Shown here: one piece after another, positions 1 through 27,564 of the stretch | Layout: every line of letters begins with the position of its first letter | Numbering within the stretch: the first letter of the stretch is position 1 | Assembly: GCA_029706075.1 (NCBI GenBank) | Contig: JAINUG010000148.1 | Coordinates: forward strand, 1,511,501-1,575,500 | Length of the DNA: 64,000 nucleotides | Source: Aldrovandia affinis | Taxonomy: Eukaryota > Chordata > Actinopteri > Notacanthiformes > Halosauridae | Reading direction: 5' to 3' | Program-made: the position numbers and the translations under genes | The notes under the pieces: generated by a model | Seen by the model: the letters and a program-made list of their open reading frames with translations, nothing else | Databases searched by the model: none | Told to the model about the DNA's origin: nothing

Positions 1-15538
<15,538 letters not shown>

Positions 15539-15913
15539 CCCAGCAGGAAATCCAAGGAGACCGTGCCTTCATGAGGAGGGGGAGGGGGAGGGGGAAGGGG
15601 AGGGGCCACGCCCACGCCGGTGCGCCGTTCAGAAACGTGGCACCCCCTGCGCCCCGCCCTTTGAACCCCCACGTGCCTTACCTCCTCGGCTCCTATGGAG
15701 AACAGTATTACTGCAGACTTAAGCCTGACAGAAAAAAAAGAAAAAGGGAATGTACGGGAGTACACACAGGGGATGGGGGGGGAGGCCCGACAAGATGGCG
15801 GACCTGTGCCAAACCACCTGAGGTGGTGGAAACTACGTCTCCCAGAATGCAGCAGTACGCTCGCCAGCCCAGAGTTGGTGCTTACCTTGGCTGCTCAAAG
15901 ACTGAAGCCTGGG

Positions 15914-15919
15914 AATAAA
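15914..15919 (+). terminator. celsr1: Possible early polyadenylation signal AATAAA
   Basis: Canonical hexamer about 375 bases after the last stop. Its use would give a short 3' UTR. It is weaker than the 17,949 site because no clear GT-rich element follows immediately. Confidence 0.35.
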
Positions 15920-17948
15920 AACTTTGTTACACAATGCGGCCACCAGGTGGCACTGTTTGCTGATGCTTGTCCCCGTATGTGTTCAGTGTGCTGGGTGTGG
16001 AGTGGAGTTGGATATGTGACACTGTGACAGAGCCCCACACCTGCCCCAGTGATTCCACACTGATACTATGAGCTCTGCGGTGGCTCCGCCCTCATGAACT
16101 ACAAAACTGCAAAACACCAAGTGCCCTGCTCTCTCTGTCTGCCTTGCCTGGGAGGAAACCAGTCTTAAAACAATTGCTTTCTGACTGTAATTAATTTGTA
16201 AATATATTTTTTTATGTTACGTTTTGTATTTTAACTTGTTTCATAGGAGAGAGAAAAGCTAATTTGTATATTGTAATTAGTATTTTTAACATAAATGTCA
16301 ATGCTGGAGGGTCTACTCTGTGGTCAATCTTCTGCTGTTGTTTTTGACATCGTGATTGCACAGGTTTATCTTGATGTTGGCATGCTGTCCGACCGACCCA
16401 CGGTCGAAAAAGATGTTTAGCTTTGAGGACGTATTCAAAATTTGCACCATTTCTTGGAGAGAGAGGAAAAAAACGAGGCTTTCACAGAATAATCTGGGGT
16501 GTAATGTTGATGCCTGGCATTTTACGTGACCGTCCCATCATGAGAATGACAGTATTGGTCCCGGAAACAGGAGCAGAATCGGCTCTCTGAAATGTCTCCG
16601 CAAACTGAGACACACGCATGCAGAGAGCTCCCAGCTTTAGTCAGACTCAAGCCAAATGTCCACCCTGTTGCCTTACAGTAGGAAAATCGCCACGTTGATT
16701 GCAGTAAAATAACGACTGTAATCTCTGGGTTCTGTAGGACTGTTCTGAATAGCAGAAGGAAAATAAAAACCCTCAAGTGGTCGAGCGTGTGAACGGCGCT
16801 GAGTTGTAAACGTTCTCTGCTTTGAACACTCTAGAGGGAAGTACAGGTCCTAATTCCTGCTTCAGGTAGATTTAGTAACGCTCAGTTGGGAATAAAATTG
16901 CCCGTCATGCTAACGTTAACACATTGAACACCGTGTGCCTTGCAAAGGACATTAATAAGTGCAGGGGGTCTGCTTCAGGGGGTGCTACAGCACGCCGACC
17001 AATCAAAAGGCAGCTGAAACCTCTTCTGATAGAGAGCAATATCTCCAGAAAGGAGTGCACTGAGACCTTACGCATGGTCCTGTTTCTACTCTAATGCTGC
17101 AGCGTTTTCCGCGGAAAACATTTCCGTTACTTCCAACGCCAGCTGCGCACAGAGTCAGGATGCGAGCATTCTATGTACATAAACCACTAGGAATTCAAAA
17201 CCGCCACATCCTTTTAGTTCATTTATGGCCGTCCTCTTGCGAAGTTGACAAAGGTACAGAACTACATATACTCTCCTCTGTCACGAAATGGTTTTACAGT
17301 GTTATGATAAAAGACGTCCCCATGGAAACAGTGTTTGAAATGAACTAACACAGAGTGCCTTTGGTCATTTTAAATGAGCCCCTGTTAGAATGAGCTTTAG
17401 GACCCAACTCCTGTGGGAGAACAGGACCCATGGGAAAAGGGCTTTGTACTCCTCCACTGTGCACACTTGTCCTCAGAAACGGTGGGGTGAATTTGTTCCT
17501 ATTTTAACCACTATTCATTTATTTCCCTGGTCCTGTTTTGGGGATGCTGTGCTGTGCAGTGCCGATCTTTGTCAAATTCATGATCTTTACAGTGTGTGGA
17601 TCAACTGATATTGCAAAGATGATGGAAGGGGCCTTGCCAGGCGATATAAAGATCAGTGAATCTGCACAGAAAGCATTTCAAAGGCCTACAGCCTCAGTGT
17701 ACCCACAGTGCCTGCTTAGTGCTTAGTCTATGTCCTAAACCTGCTGTATCAGCATCCCCCCTACCCCAAGTCCTAGTGGATCACACCCATCCCCTCATGG
17801 GATCACATCACTTTTTATTTCTATAAAAAAAGCTGTTGATATTTTCATTTTTGTATGATCATAGACACTGGAAATGTTTTGTAACATAATGTGTATTTAT
17901 TTTTGTTGCTTTAAAAACACTGGAAAACAAAACAATTAAGACTGTGTA

Positions 17949-17954
17949 AATAAA
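17949..17954 (+). terminator. celsr1: Probable main CELSR1 polyadenylation signal AATAAA
   Basis: A canonical hexamer in TGTGTAAATAAAAGG, at the end of a long AT-rich stretch typical of a vertebrate 3' UTR end. T-rich sequence follows within about 30 bases. Confidence 0.65.
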
Positions 17955-18393
17955 AGGAAATTTTGAATTTTTAACTCCATTGTACTTTATTTTGACTACG
18001 CTTATCCTAATATGACGAGCGTTAAATGATTACACCAGTTCAAATCAGGTGGAAAGAATAGGGGAACCTTTGAAGTGAATAAAAATATATTTTTAGTTCA
18101 TGTAGCCCAAAGTCAGAAAATACCTTGCAATAACTGAAAGCACTCTGGAAAAACTTGCACTCTGGGAAAAGGGTGTGTGTAACTTTCATTTTGGCTGGTG
18201 GAATTAACTTGACCCAATTTTCTGCACCACACATACAGGTAATGTAGCTCTAATGTGTGCCCTGTGGGAGATCAGTCATGAATCATGACCGTATTACCCA
18301 AGGTCAGCTCAACGAGTTCAGCACTGCAAGATGGGACATGCGGCCCCCTTTAGGTACACCCCAGATACTACAGTTGCTCAGTCCCATTCTACA

Positions 18394-18591
18394 GGGCAGC
18401 AGTGTAGTGTAATGGTTAGGGAACTTGACTTGGTGGAGCACTGCCGTTGTACCCTTGAGCAAGGTACTTAACCTGAATTGCTTCAGTAAAATATCCAGCT
18501 GTATAAATGGATTGTATGTAAAGAAATGTAAACTGTGTAAGTCGCTCTGGATAATAGCGTCTGCTAAATGCCTGAAATGTAATGTAAATGT
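18394..18591 (+). mobile_element. tRNA-derived SINE with L2-type tail, plus strand, internally deleted
   Basis: It starts GGCAGCAGTGTAGTGTAATG (A box), continues CAAGGTACTTAACCTGAATTG and GCTGTATAAATGGATTGTATG, and ends GTCGCTCTGGATAATAGCGT, CTGCTAAATG and TGTAA repeats. This is the eel-type UnaSINE/L2 tail. Compared with the fuller copy at 49,747-49,956 it lacks about 30 bp that include the B box. Confidence 0.88.
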
Positions 18592-18607
18592 ACAGCATTG
18601 TAGGAGT

Positions 18608-18946
18608 CAGGGGTTCCCAAACTGGGGTCCGTGAGACAGTCCAAGGGGGTCCTCAGCAAAATGGTCTCTGCCGTGTTAGAGTGGGTGTCACTTGACACCC
18701 TGCAGTGAATGAGTCAGCATGGTACCCATTCTGAGGACCATGGCATAATGCATTCTTTTAAGAATATTTTGTTTACGTTTCCATATTTCGTGAAGTACAT
18801 ATTGTAGACTTTCCAGATACAATAAGCATTGTCTGATTTACACATCCTTGGTGATATTCTGATCATTGCAAGTAGTAAATATGTAGTAAATTGTTACATG
18901 TCCTGTATAGATTCCTGACATAATGACATCATTTACACAGGCCTCT

Positions 18947-18995
<49 letters not shown>

Positions 18996-19137
18996 TTAAA
19001 TAACTGTTAAATAAATAAATAACTTCTAGTGGGGGTTGGACAAAGGTGTCAAAAGCTAACCATTACTGAGATGGGCGGGTCCTCCGCCATAGGTGGTCAT
19101 TTATGGGGGCCTTGAGATTTAAAGTTTGGGAACTGCT
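18608..19137. mobile_element. hAT-like non-autonomous element, old
   Basis: The left end, CAGGGGTTCCCAAACTGGGG, matches the inverse of the right end (CAGCAGTTCCCAAACTTT on the other strand), a typical hAT/Charlie-like terminus. A (TG)n microsatellite lies inside at about 18,953-18,991. The flanking 8-mers differ, so the target duplication has decayed or the end is slightly misplaced. Confidence 0.65.
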
Positions 19138-20584
19138 GATGCTGTATAAGAAACTCCAGTATAAGTAACTCCAGTATAGCCATTCTCTCTAAACCGTACT
19201 GTATGGATTGTGGGTCCTGGCTGAACCGTACCGGACACTGCTGTGAGAGAGAGAGGGAGAGAGCGAGCGGGCGATCGTGCCGTGATGAGACGAGCCCTCG
19301 TCGAGCGAAGACCAGCTCCGCTAATCTCCTCAGAGCGGTGGTGCCCAACAGCCCTGACGCACCTGGGTTCAGCAGGGGTACCACACCGCACAAATTGGGG
19401 TCACGCGCACACACGAAACGGAGGCCCTCGACCCCAGAGTGTTCTCTTTACCTGTACATGCTGTGACGGGGACAGTCATGGCCATTTGCAGTGCATTGTA
19501 GCTTTTCTGTAAATGATACAAGATGTGAAAGACACATAACTGAATGGGTTTGCCCAACCAGACTTTTGCAGGGTGATACGCTGTATGGGACGCAATGTGC
19601 ACCAGGGTCCCATCAAAGGGACTGTGGTTCTGTCGCCCCCCCAAGGCCCAGATGTTTGGTTCAGCCCAGTCACTTAGTCACGATTGCATCGCCTTCACTG
19701 CCCACTGACGAGTGTTTTAAATTTCACCTGTGATACCCTGATGACAGAGTCCAACTCCAATCAGGTGACCATACATTGGAGGAATTCTAAGAGCACGGTA
19801 GCCATATAAAGAACTGTCCCCTTTTCCCGGACCTAAACTCCAGGGTAAATCTCTTCTTTCTCTTTCGTGCTTTGTAGCAGCGCGAGTGGGAATTCATCTC
19901 CCGCAAAGAGAGAGATTAAAGGCAGATGCTTTTTTTTTTTTTTTGGATAAAGTGTGAATGAAAAATGTACCGTTAGCGTGCCAGACTTCCAAAGCCTCCT
20001 GGATGAAATGCAATGGGAGGTATGAGGCGCATTCTTCCGTAATAACGTCGGAGAAACCTCCGGCCCGAGGGAGACATGTCTGCAGGTCCCGTCTTCGGCC
20101 TGCGTTTTACTGGACTGAAACGCGATATTCGCGGGTTTGGTTTCGGCCAGCTTTTGGCCGTCTGTCGGCACCGTCACAATGGCCTCTCCTTTATGCCCGC
20201 TGCGCTGTTTGAAACCCCAGGGGGTTGGTGGCTGGGAGGGGCCTGTCTTTAACACCAGTCACCGGCCATGCCCATGCCAGACCTGCCCTGCAGGCTGATG
20301 AAATAAGAGCGCATCTTCTCTCCGCACATCATAGGCCTGATGTGTGCACCCAGGGCTCTGCTCTGAAATGCATAGTGGGACAAGATCCATCACGAGGTGT
20401 GGTGTTAAAATATAGCTGGCTGCAGGGTTACTTTGATCAAATCATGTCTGTGACCTTTGTAACTGGTCATACACCTAATCATAAACCTAACCTAATATTC
20501 TTATATATAAGTTATATGATGTCTGATAAGTAATGGATGTTAAATGTATTGAATAGCACGGTATACTATATATATATATACTGT
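19138..20584. other. Intergenic, no gene recognised
   Basis: Unique-looking sequence between CELSR1 and GRAMD4. Short reading frames on both strands show no family motifs. AT dinucleotides occur just before 20,585 and serve as the insertion target of the next element. Confidence 0.55.
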
Positions 20585-21726
20585 CAGGGCCGTGCACAGA
20601 CATTTTGGGGGCAGGGGCTCAAGCAAAAAAAAAGGACACTCACCCGACTGACACGCACTATTCCCACCCCGATGTTGCCACACCGCCGCCATCCATAATC
20701 ACACACTATGTTCATAACATGGGAGCTGTTTAAATTCTACTGAAACACATTATTCCATGAAGAAACCACAGATTTGATGTAGTAATACAAGTCAGTCAGT
20801 GTAAGTAATGCAGTCAGTCAGTGTTCAGTTGTTTAGACCAATTCAGTCACATTAGATCAGTGGTTTCTTTGAGAAAGAAAGTTAGGAAGGATGCAATTTA
20901 ATGGCATTCAAACAAAAAATTTGTATTTTTTAACAGGGAAACACACTGCTACATGCCCAAACAATAATACACTTTTAAACATGACTACACTAAACTAGCA
21001 AAACTACATATAGAGGGCTGGTTTTTGATGGACAACGCACGCATTTCCCTGACAAACCTGCGTACTTGTTAGGCTTGACTCGTGCTTTGGGAGATCTTCG
21101 TGATGAACTGTCTCTGTTTAGTAAGGGTGTGACTACACTAAACTGGCAAAGCTATGCAATTACCTGCTTCAGAAATTAATTGCATATTTGTAAGTTGTCC
21201 TGCATGACAGAGATAGCATCGTGTTAATGATAATTAGACTAGCTTACTTGCTCGCGAGTACCGAGGATAGTAACGAAGTCCTACTGACCTACTTCATAGT
21301 TTTTTTTTACGGATATATAACATAAAAAGTAAGTAAGTGTTGTTTAATCGTGGTTTCATAATTAAAACAGTGCCTACCTGAGTGATATCATTCACCGTAA
21401 CCGAACTGGGGCTGGGGATGCGGTGCTTTTCATGACAAGTTGTATTCGGAATGTCGGAAGATGCGACGTTGATTGTTTGATTGAGACAAAACCATTTGGA
21501 AGGGTGGGGGGGGGAGTTGGAGAGCGGAGTACTTTTTAAATTGATAAGGTGTATTTTTTCGTGGATACTACTATACATTTCCCTCTTTATATTTGATAGA
21601 ATTTCAATAACAAATAAAGAAAAGAAAAAATACTATTAAAACCAGCCAAAAAAAGGACACTTTTTGACTCTGAGGGCAAAAGGGCAGGGGCTCAAGCCCC
21701 CCTTGGTCCCTATCTGCACGTGCCTG
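20585..21726. mobile_element. hAT-like non-autonomous element with perfect 8-bp target duplication
   Basis: The 1,142-bp element starts CAGGGCCGTGCACAGACATT and ends ...GCACGTGCCTG, which is CAGGCACGTGC on the other strand. Both ends are flanked by TATACTGT (20,577-20,584 and 21,727-21,734). A further inverted match, CAGGGGCTCAAGC, lies just inside each end, near an AAAAGGACACT block. No transposase reading frame is present. Confidence 0.85.
21004..21131 (+). repeat. 128-bp block shared with 22,565-22,692
   Basis: The block from CTACATATAGAG to AAGGGTGTG sits inside the hAT-like element and recurs 1.56 kb downstream in the same orientation, at roughly 90% identity by eye. Shared text includes GCACGCATTTCCCTGACAAA and GGGAGATCTTCGTGATGAAC. 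Confidence 0.9.
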
Positions 21727-22564
21727 TATACTGTATATATATATATATAAATATATATATGTACTGTATATATATAATTATTTGTCTATTTGCATGAATA
21801 TCACGGGTTTAAAAAGGGTGTTTAAAGTGGATTCTGGGAGAAAAGATATGTGTATTTTAGGTCGGACGTACAAGAAAGTATGTATCATGCTTTAACAGGC
21901 TATTATTGTGATGTCTGCTTGGTATGTCCAGTGAAAGCCTTTACCGGGGTCTTGTTTTCCAGAAAATATCTCTACGTTCCAAAGAGAAATACAATATCAT
22001 TAAAGTTGAAAAAGGTAAGGTAAGCCTTTGGTTACATTTCATAAAAATTCCCAGATGCCCTTTGTTTGATTTTCCTTGTTCCGTCTCAGAGCCAATCCCT
22101 TTGGCTGCCCTGTTTCCCGGGCTACGCTGACTCCTCTCCAGGTTCCAGGCAACCGGGTGCATTGTACTATGGTCCCCAGAGTGGGTGCTCTGCTGACTCA
22201 TTCACTGCAGGGTGTCTGGTGACGCCCACTCCAACATTGCAGAGACCAGCGGCCTTGACTCCTGCTCTCCTGCTCCTTATGTAGAGAAGCCACACACAGG
22301 TGACACATGCCACAGGCGTCATGTTCCATTTAGGTGACATGCTTCATGTTGATGAGATTCTGCACGCTGTGGACATGCTTAAAGGTGCTGACCAGTCAAA
22401 ATCATGTTCCGTCGAATAGGATGGTGTTTGGGTGAAACCGGATGAAAGGGGGATGTTGAAAGCTTTAGAACTGTTGCTGGTACGCCGATGATGCTGGGTC
22501 ACACTCTAAGGTCATTTGCGTGTGAAATGCAGTGACTGCGCCGGACCGGAACACAGGTGAGATG

Positions 22565-22692
22565 CTACATATAGAGCGCTGTTTTTGATGGACGACGCAC
22601 GCATTTCCCTGACAAACTTATGTACTTGTTAGGCTTGACTCATGCTTTGGGAGATCTTCGTGATGAACTGTCTCTGTTTATTAAGGGTGTGC
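22565..22692 (+). repeat. Second copy of the 128-bp block
   Basis: Matches 21,004-21,131 with a handful of substitutions. It lies outside the hAT-like element and has no recognisable element ends of its own, so it may be a fragment of a related copy or a transposed internal piece. Confidence 0.85.
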
Positions 22693-22875
22693 AGTCAGAG
22701 CTTAACCACACATTTTCAGCTCAAAAGCAATCCAAAGCACCTCCCTCCCTCCAGTCTACCTGTTTCATTCATGAGCCAGTGTGGGTGATGTGCTGTATCC
22801 ACCGTGAGTCATTAAAGATGTCTCAGCACTTAACACAAAGAGCAGCCCTAATTCGCCCACTCACAGAAAGAGAAA

Positions 22876-22892
22876 CATACTCACATACACAA

Positions 22893-22923
<31 letters not shown>

Positions 22924-22952
22924 TACATGCACGCACACACACACACACACTG
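22876..22952. repeat. CA microsatellite
   Basis: (CA)n of about 75 bp interrupted by GTGCGCATACATGCACG. Confidence 0.95.
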
Positions 22953-24067
22953 TCGATTGGCTTCTCAATCATTGGCATTCCCTGGCCTCCTTGTTTACCT
23001 GGTCATCACTGTAAAACAGTAATGGCAATTTTAAACTAAAGTAAAGAAAAAGCTTTATAAACTAAAGGCTAAATTAAACAATTAATTTGTAAATGTTCAA
23101 TAAGGTTTTAAGGATTTCAACTTTTTCTGGTTTTCTTTATATAAGAAATTATGTAAGATTGTTTATGATTTATAGATATATATGAATCTGTAAGTGTGCT
23201 TTCCCCACAATGGAACCAACTATATTTGGCCCAAAGGCAGTAGCTTGAACCCATATACTCTGCAAATAATACATTGCTATAGAGCGCCATCTACTGGATC
23301 GTTAGTAAAATAAGTTTATATTCCGATTTTACAGGTAAAAACATTTGTGACTCTTTATGTGTATTCAGTGGTTAAAGTGCAGTTTGAGAAATAAGTGCCA
23401 GTATGGAACAACAGACTCCTGCAATATGTGCCTAGAATTTAACAGCAACCACTGCACTCCCCACTAAGTATAGTTATATGCCAGCAATGTTCTATATTTT
23501 AATAAATTGTGATATACCATACCATTGTGCATACTTTCCCACTTAGAGCACTGTATATATAAGACCTTCATCTGTCAAAGAAATGTGATGTGTCACCATT
23601 TATTATTCACCTGCCAGTTATGTGAGGTAAGTACTGGTTGCGTTGGCAGGGGGTGGAGCTTTCGGGAAGAGTGTCTGGGTGGCACAGTAACGTGAGATTA
23701 AACTCTCCCCGGTCAGGTAATCCTGCCCCTCCAGGCAGCGGGGAGTGCCCGGGCAGGTGAGTACGACCTGATCTGCTTCCCCGTTGGAATCCCTCTCACC
23801 TCATTTCGGCACTAATGGGATTATGCAGATTGGACAGGACAAACACTTCCCTGTTTACTATCCAAGAGAGAAGACTCAGGTGCACTCGGTCTCAGGAGGG
23901 GCACATATTACAGGAATCGCACGTTTTGGGGTTTACATTGCACCACAATGCAATACACGATCTGTTTTCTGCAGGGATGTACATGTTCCTACATATACAA
24001 CATATATACAAAATGGCATTCCTGATAAGAGAAAGGAATTCATGTTTTATTCTGGCCACAGTTTTGA
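22953..24067. other. Intergenic, no gene recognised
   Basis: AT-rich unique sequence. Short reading frames around 23,784-24,075 have no splice context or family motifs. Confidence 0.5.
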
Positions 24068-25210
24068 ATGAATGAATGAAACCTTTATTGCCCCTACGGG
24101 AATTTGTTTCGTACACGATGAACATACATTAAACCATTGAAACATAAAAGACACACCATGAATCAATCTACAAATAAATCATCATCATCGTCATCATCAT
24201 ACCATACAATGAATGGATTATGAATTAAATAAAAAATATATATACTCTACCGGTCAAAAGTTTCAGAACACCCCCATTTTTCCAATTTGTACTGAAATTT
24301 AAGCAGTTCAAGTCCAGTGAATAACCTGAAATGGTACAAAGGTAAGCGGTAAACTGAGGTTAAAAAAAATGTTTAGGTTACATAAGACCCATAAGACCAG
24401 TCTTCAGTAGTCCACTGGCAGTGCTTCATGGCCCAGGCAAGCCTCTTTTTCTTATTTTGCCATCTTAGCAATGGCTTTCTTACTGCCACTTGACCTGTCA
24501 AGTCTTCTCTTCACAGTTGAAACTGAGACTTCCTTACTTCGACCAGTGTTAAGCTGTGCTTGAAGCTGTTGTCCTGTGAGCCGCCTATCACACAAGCTGT
24601 TGACTCTCAGAAACCGATTTTGTTGTGGCTTTGGGTCTGCCAGACCTCAGAGTTTCCTCCAGTTTGTACCATTACAAACTTTTCCTCCAAAGTGCCTTTT
24701 GATGGTGTAGGAAACTACTCACTGCCAAAACCTCTGGCAGTTTACCGTTTACCTTTGTACTATTTCAGGTTATTCACTGGACTTGAACTGCTTAAATTTC
24801 AGTAAAAACTGGAAAATGGGGGTGTTCTAAAACTTTTGACCAGTAGTGTATATAAAAAATATAAAAGTAAATAAAATAAGTCATGTGTGTAAAGTGCATA
24901 GTGCAGTCAGTACTGATCAGTCTCTGTGTCTGTTCAGGAGCTGTATGCTCCTGGGTATGAACGAGGTTATGGCTCTCTTTGTCTTGACCTTGGGCATCAG
25001 AAACCTGCGTCCAGAGGGAAGTGGAAAATAATGGATGGGAAGGGTCATCGAGCAACGTTTGTGGTATACTGTTCTGACAGTTGGGTGATGAGTTCCTGTG
25101 ATTTTGCAGCCCATTCTGGTCACTTTGTCCAGTTTGTTTTTACTTTGTTCAGAGAGCCCCCTGCCTTCATACAGGCCTTCAACCTGGACCTGAACCCCTG
25201 CCCCTTACAG
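24068..25210. mobile_element. Unclassified dispersed fish repeat, split by a Tc1 derivative
   Basis: It starts GAATGAATGAAACCTTTATT near a GGGAATTTGTTTCGTACA block, runs through an AT-rich part, and resumes after the inserted element with CAGTCTCTGTGTCTGTTCAG and CATCAGAAACCTGCGTCCAG. Repeats of this layout are common in teleost genomes. A second partial copy of its beginning is at 54,130-54,290. The class is not assigned. Confidence 0.55.
24243..24850 (-). mobile_element. Tc1-like element, internally deleted, 608 bp
   Basis: The inverted ends of about 40 bp both carry GGTCAAAAGTTT(C/T)AGAACA then CCCCCATTTT, with TA at the outer edges. On the minus strand the interior retains a transposase piece reading RRLTGQQLQAQLNTGRSKEV, then SVSTVKRRLDRS, the second helix-turn-helix region of Tc1 transposases. 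The catalytic core is missing and the remnant contains stops. It sits inside the 24,068-25,210 repeat. Confidence 0.85.
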
Positions 25211-26125
25211 TAACTTTCTTTTCATACTAGCTTTCTCCAGGACTGCTCTGCCAATGCCCAAGAAGCAGCATAATGCACTAATCCAGGGTTGATATCATCA
25301 CATGGATGTTTGTAAACAGATGCCAGCGATTACAACATTAAAGCTGCAGCTCCCCCTCCTCTTTTAAGTTGTGCAACGATTGATTTGAAGTGTGACAGTT
25401 GCATAAGGATGGGCTGTGCAATATGCTGGACGTGTTGGTGTAGGATCAAGGGAATTTCTTATTACCTTAGAGACCGGGGGATTTGCACTTCCCAGGAGAG
25501 ACCTGCGGTGAATACAAATGTGAAGAAGGAGATACAGCAGCAGGGACGGAGGCAGTGAAGTCAATTCGAAGCAACCCCTGAAGACATAACTACTTGCAGA
25601 GCTGCTGACATTTTAATTCAGCCAATATGTATTCACTGTATATATAAGTCACTGTAACTAACAGACTGAAGAGCTCCTCCACGCCCACACATTTTAATTA
25701 AAAAGCAGAGCCTTTATTCAAATCGTATTCATCCCTTATCCACGTGACTCGCATAGTGTATTATTATTATTGTCATTACTAGTAATAGTAATGTATCAAT
25801 TGTAGTAGTCATTTATGAATTAATTTATTTTACATATTGGGATTGCAGTTCTGGGTGGTGCCATCTGCCAAGCTATGTGTTAGCAGGGTATGTACCATAC
25901 CTATATTACTATTTATAGAGCAGGATGTTTTATTGAGACAATTCAAGTTAATTACCTTGCATAAAGATAGCAGAAAAAAGATAGCAGAAAAGATAACAAC
26001 AGTGTCTTGTGTGGAACCAAAACCCATAAGCCTTATTGTTATAATCATAGTTCCCTAATCTCTATTTTTCTGCCACAAGAGAACATTTCGAACATTCGAA
26101 TTTGCATGTGTGGGGTGACCTAGAG
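25211..26125. other. Intergenic with one decayed SINE
   Basis: The stretch 25,880-25,990 (TTTATAGAGCAGGATGTTTT...TTAATTACCTTGCA) is a diverged minus-strand relative of the L2-tailed SINE. Nothing else was recognised. Confidence 0.5.
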
Positions 26126-26479
26126 CAGTGGTATTCACTCTTGCCCTTCGAGAGCTGGAGGGCAGTTTTTTTTTCTTTCTTTCTTTATTATATAATATAA
26201 TAATATATGACATTTAGCAGATGCTTTTGTCCAAAGCGACTTACAGTAGTGAATGCATACATTTTTCAGTATATGTGGTCCCAATGGTAATCAAGTGTTG
26301 TCAGCACCATGCTCTATCTACTGAGCTACACAGAAAAAAATCACCAGGCATTTCAGACCCCAGAAACCAGGTAACGCGAGTTATCTGCGTAAACAACTGC
26401 TTTATTGTATCAACTAGAGCTAAGTAACAGTGAAAACCTGCTCACCCATTGGCTCTCAAAGGGCAAGAGTGAATACCGG
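26126..26479. mobile_element. MITE with 28-bp inverted ends, carrying a nested SINE
   Basis: The left end, CAGTGGTATTCACTCTTGCC, is the inverse of the right end (GGCAAGAGTGAATACCGG). The match continues through CTTCGAGAGC and GCTCTCAAAG. The CAGTGG terminus suggests a hAT-type family. A minus-strand SINE occupies 26,186-26,333 inside it. Confidence 0.75.
26186..26333 (-). mobile_element. tRNA-derived SINE, minus strand, nested
   Basis: Same family as 7,052-7,209: AT-rich tail, GACATTTAGCAGATGCTTTT, CAAAGCGACTTACAGTAGTG and ACTGAGCTACACAGA (tRNA head). The B-box part is shortened relative to the 7-kb copy. Confidence 0.82.
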
Positions 26480-27480
26480 AAAAAAGTATAAATGCATACA
26501 TTAGCCTCCTCTCGTGGCAACTTTGTGAACTGAAACTCAATGCTTCACATCGCATTGGCATAGTTGAAATTATTGACATCTTAAATTATTGACATTACAT
26601 TTATACATTTGCAAAGTTGACGTTATATTTACGTACAAAATGAGCTAATACTGCTTGGTGAGTATACTTTGTTATATATTGGTAGGTTTTATAATTGTTT
26701 TTAGTGAGTTACAGAATATATGTTAGAATGTTAATTGATCATAAGTGTCACTACGGTCTACACTAGCATCAACGATCTCTTCAATATTATTAGATATTTC
26801 TCAAGTAAAATAATTATCCATAACATTCATAGGTTTGTTATAATCGTTGTGACTAGCCATTTTGGAAGAAATGTCTAGTCTGCAAGTGTGTCTAATTCCC
26901 AAATGATTATGTGTAAGGTACTTTCGAACAGTTTTCACAGCCATGCAACTAATATATTCGGTTAATGAAGTAGGCTAACCTGCCAACAACACACTGTTTA
27001 TGGACAGCATTAGGGTGCATTAATAACGTGTATTTATAGAGGTGGTTTGGAAAATGACTCAATCGTAAATGTAAACGTTTAACATTGCGTAAACAGCACA
27101 AAAGCAAACAAAACAACATGCTTAAGATAATACGGTTTACGGGTAAGATAATGGGTTAAAACATTATCTCAATTGCATAAATTGTAACATTGTGTTCATA
27201 AATATTTGCCGTATCTATTTGTTCATCGATTGCCATTCATTTGTTATCAATAAACTGAAATAAGTCATTTATCAATTGCGACAGATGCGTCAGGATGTCG
27301 AATCCCAAAATGTTTATGGTATTGTCTTCAACGTTTTAATAAGCTCATGATACCACACTCTTTCCTGGGCAGTTCCATTCACCTCCGCAGCGAGGCAGCT
27401 ATTTGTATTGAAGCTGCCTTTGGTGAGTTAAAAATAATATTTCTTTTACACGACAAGGCCCCGACATCCTCCAGGTTTTT
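26480..27480. other. Intergenic, AT-rich, no gene recognised
   Basis: Unique-looking sequence upstream of the probable GRAMD4 promoter. No element ends or exons were seen. Confidence 0.5.
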
Positions 27481-27534
27481 CCATTGCTACGGTTCATTCA
27501 GCAGAAGCGTCTTTGCCCGATAACCCGCCTCTTT

Positions 27535-27562
27535 CTGTACCATTGGCGGCGCCTTTAAGAAT
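27535..27562 (+). promoter_or_regulatory. gramd4: Possible GRAMD4 core promoter elements
   Basis: ATTGG (an inverted CCAAT box) at 27,542 is followed by GCGGCGCC and CTTTAAGAA in a GC-richer island within AT-rich surroundings. It lies just upstream of a segment ending in a good splice donor. A start site was not seen directly. Confidence 0.3.
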
Positions 27563-27564
27563 GT

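Larger units (their letters stand above)
15539..17975 (+). other. celsr1: CELSR1 3' UTR
   Basis: About 2.4 kb without coding potential follows the last stop. It contains a GGGGAG-rich stretch (15,571-15,606) and AT-rich segments with ATTTA-type motifs toward the end. The transition to transposon-rich DNA comes soon after 18,300, consistent with the gene ending near 17,975. Confidence 0.65.
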
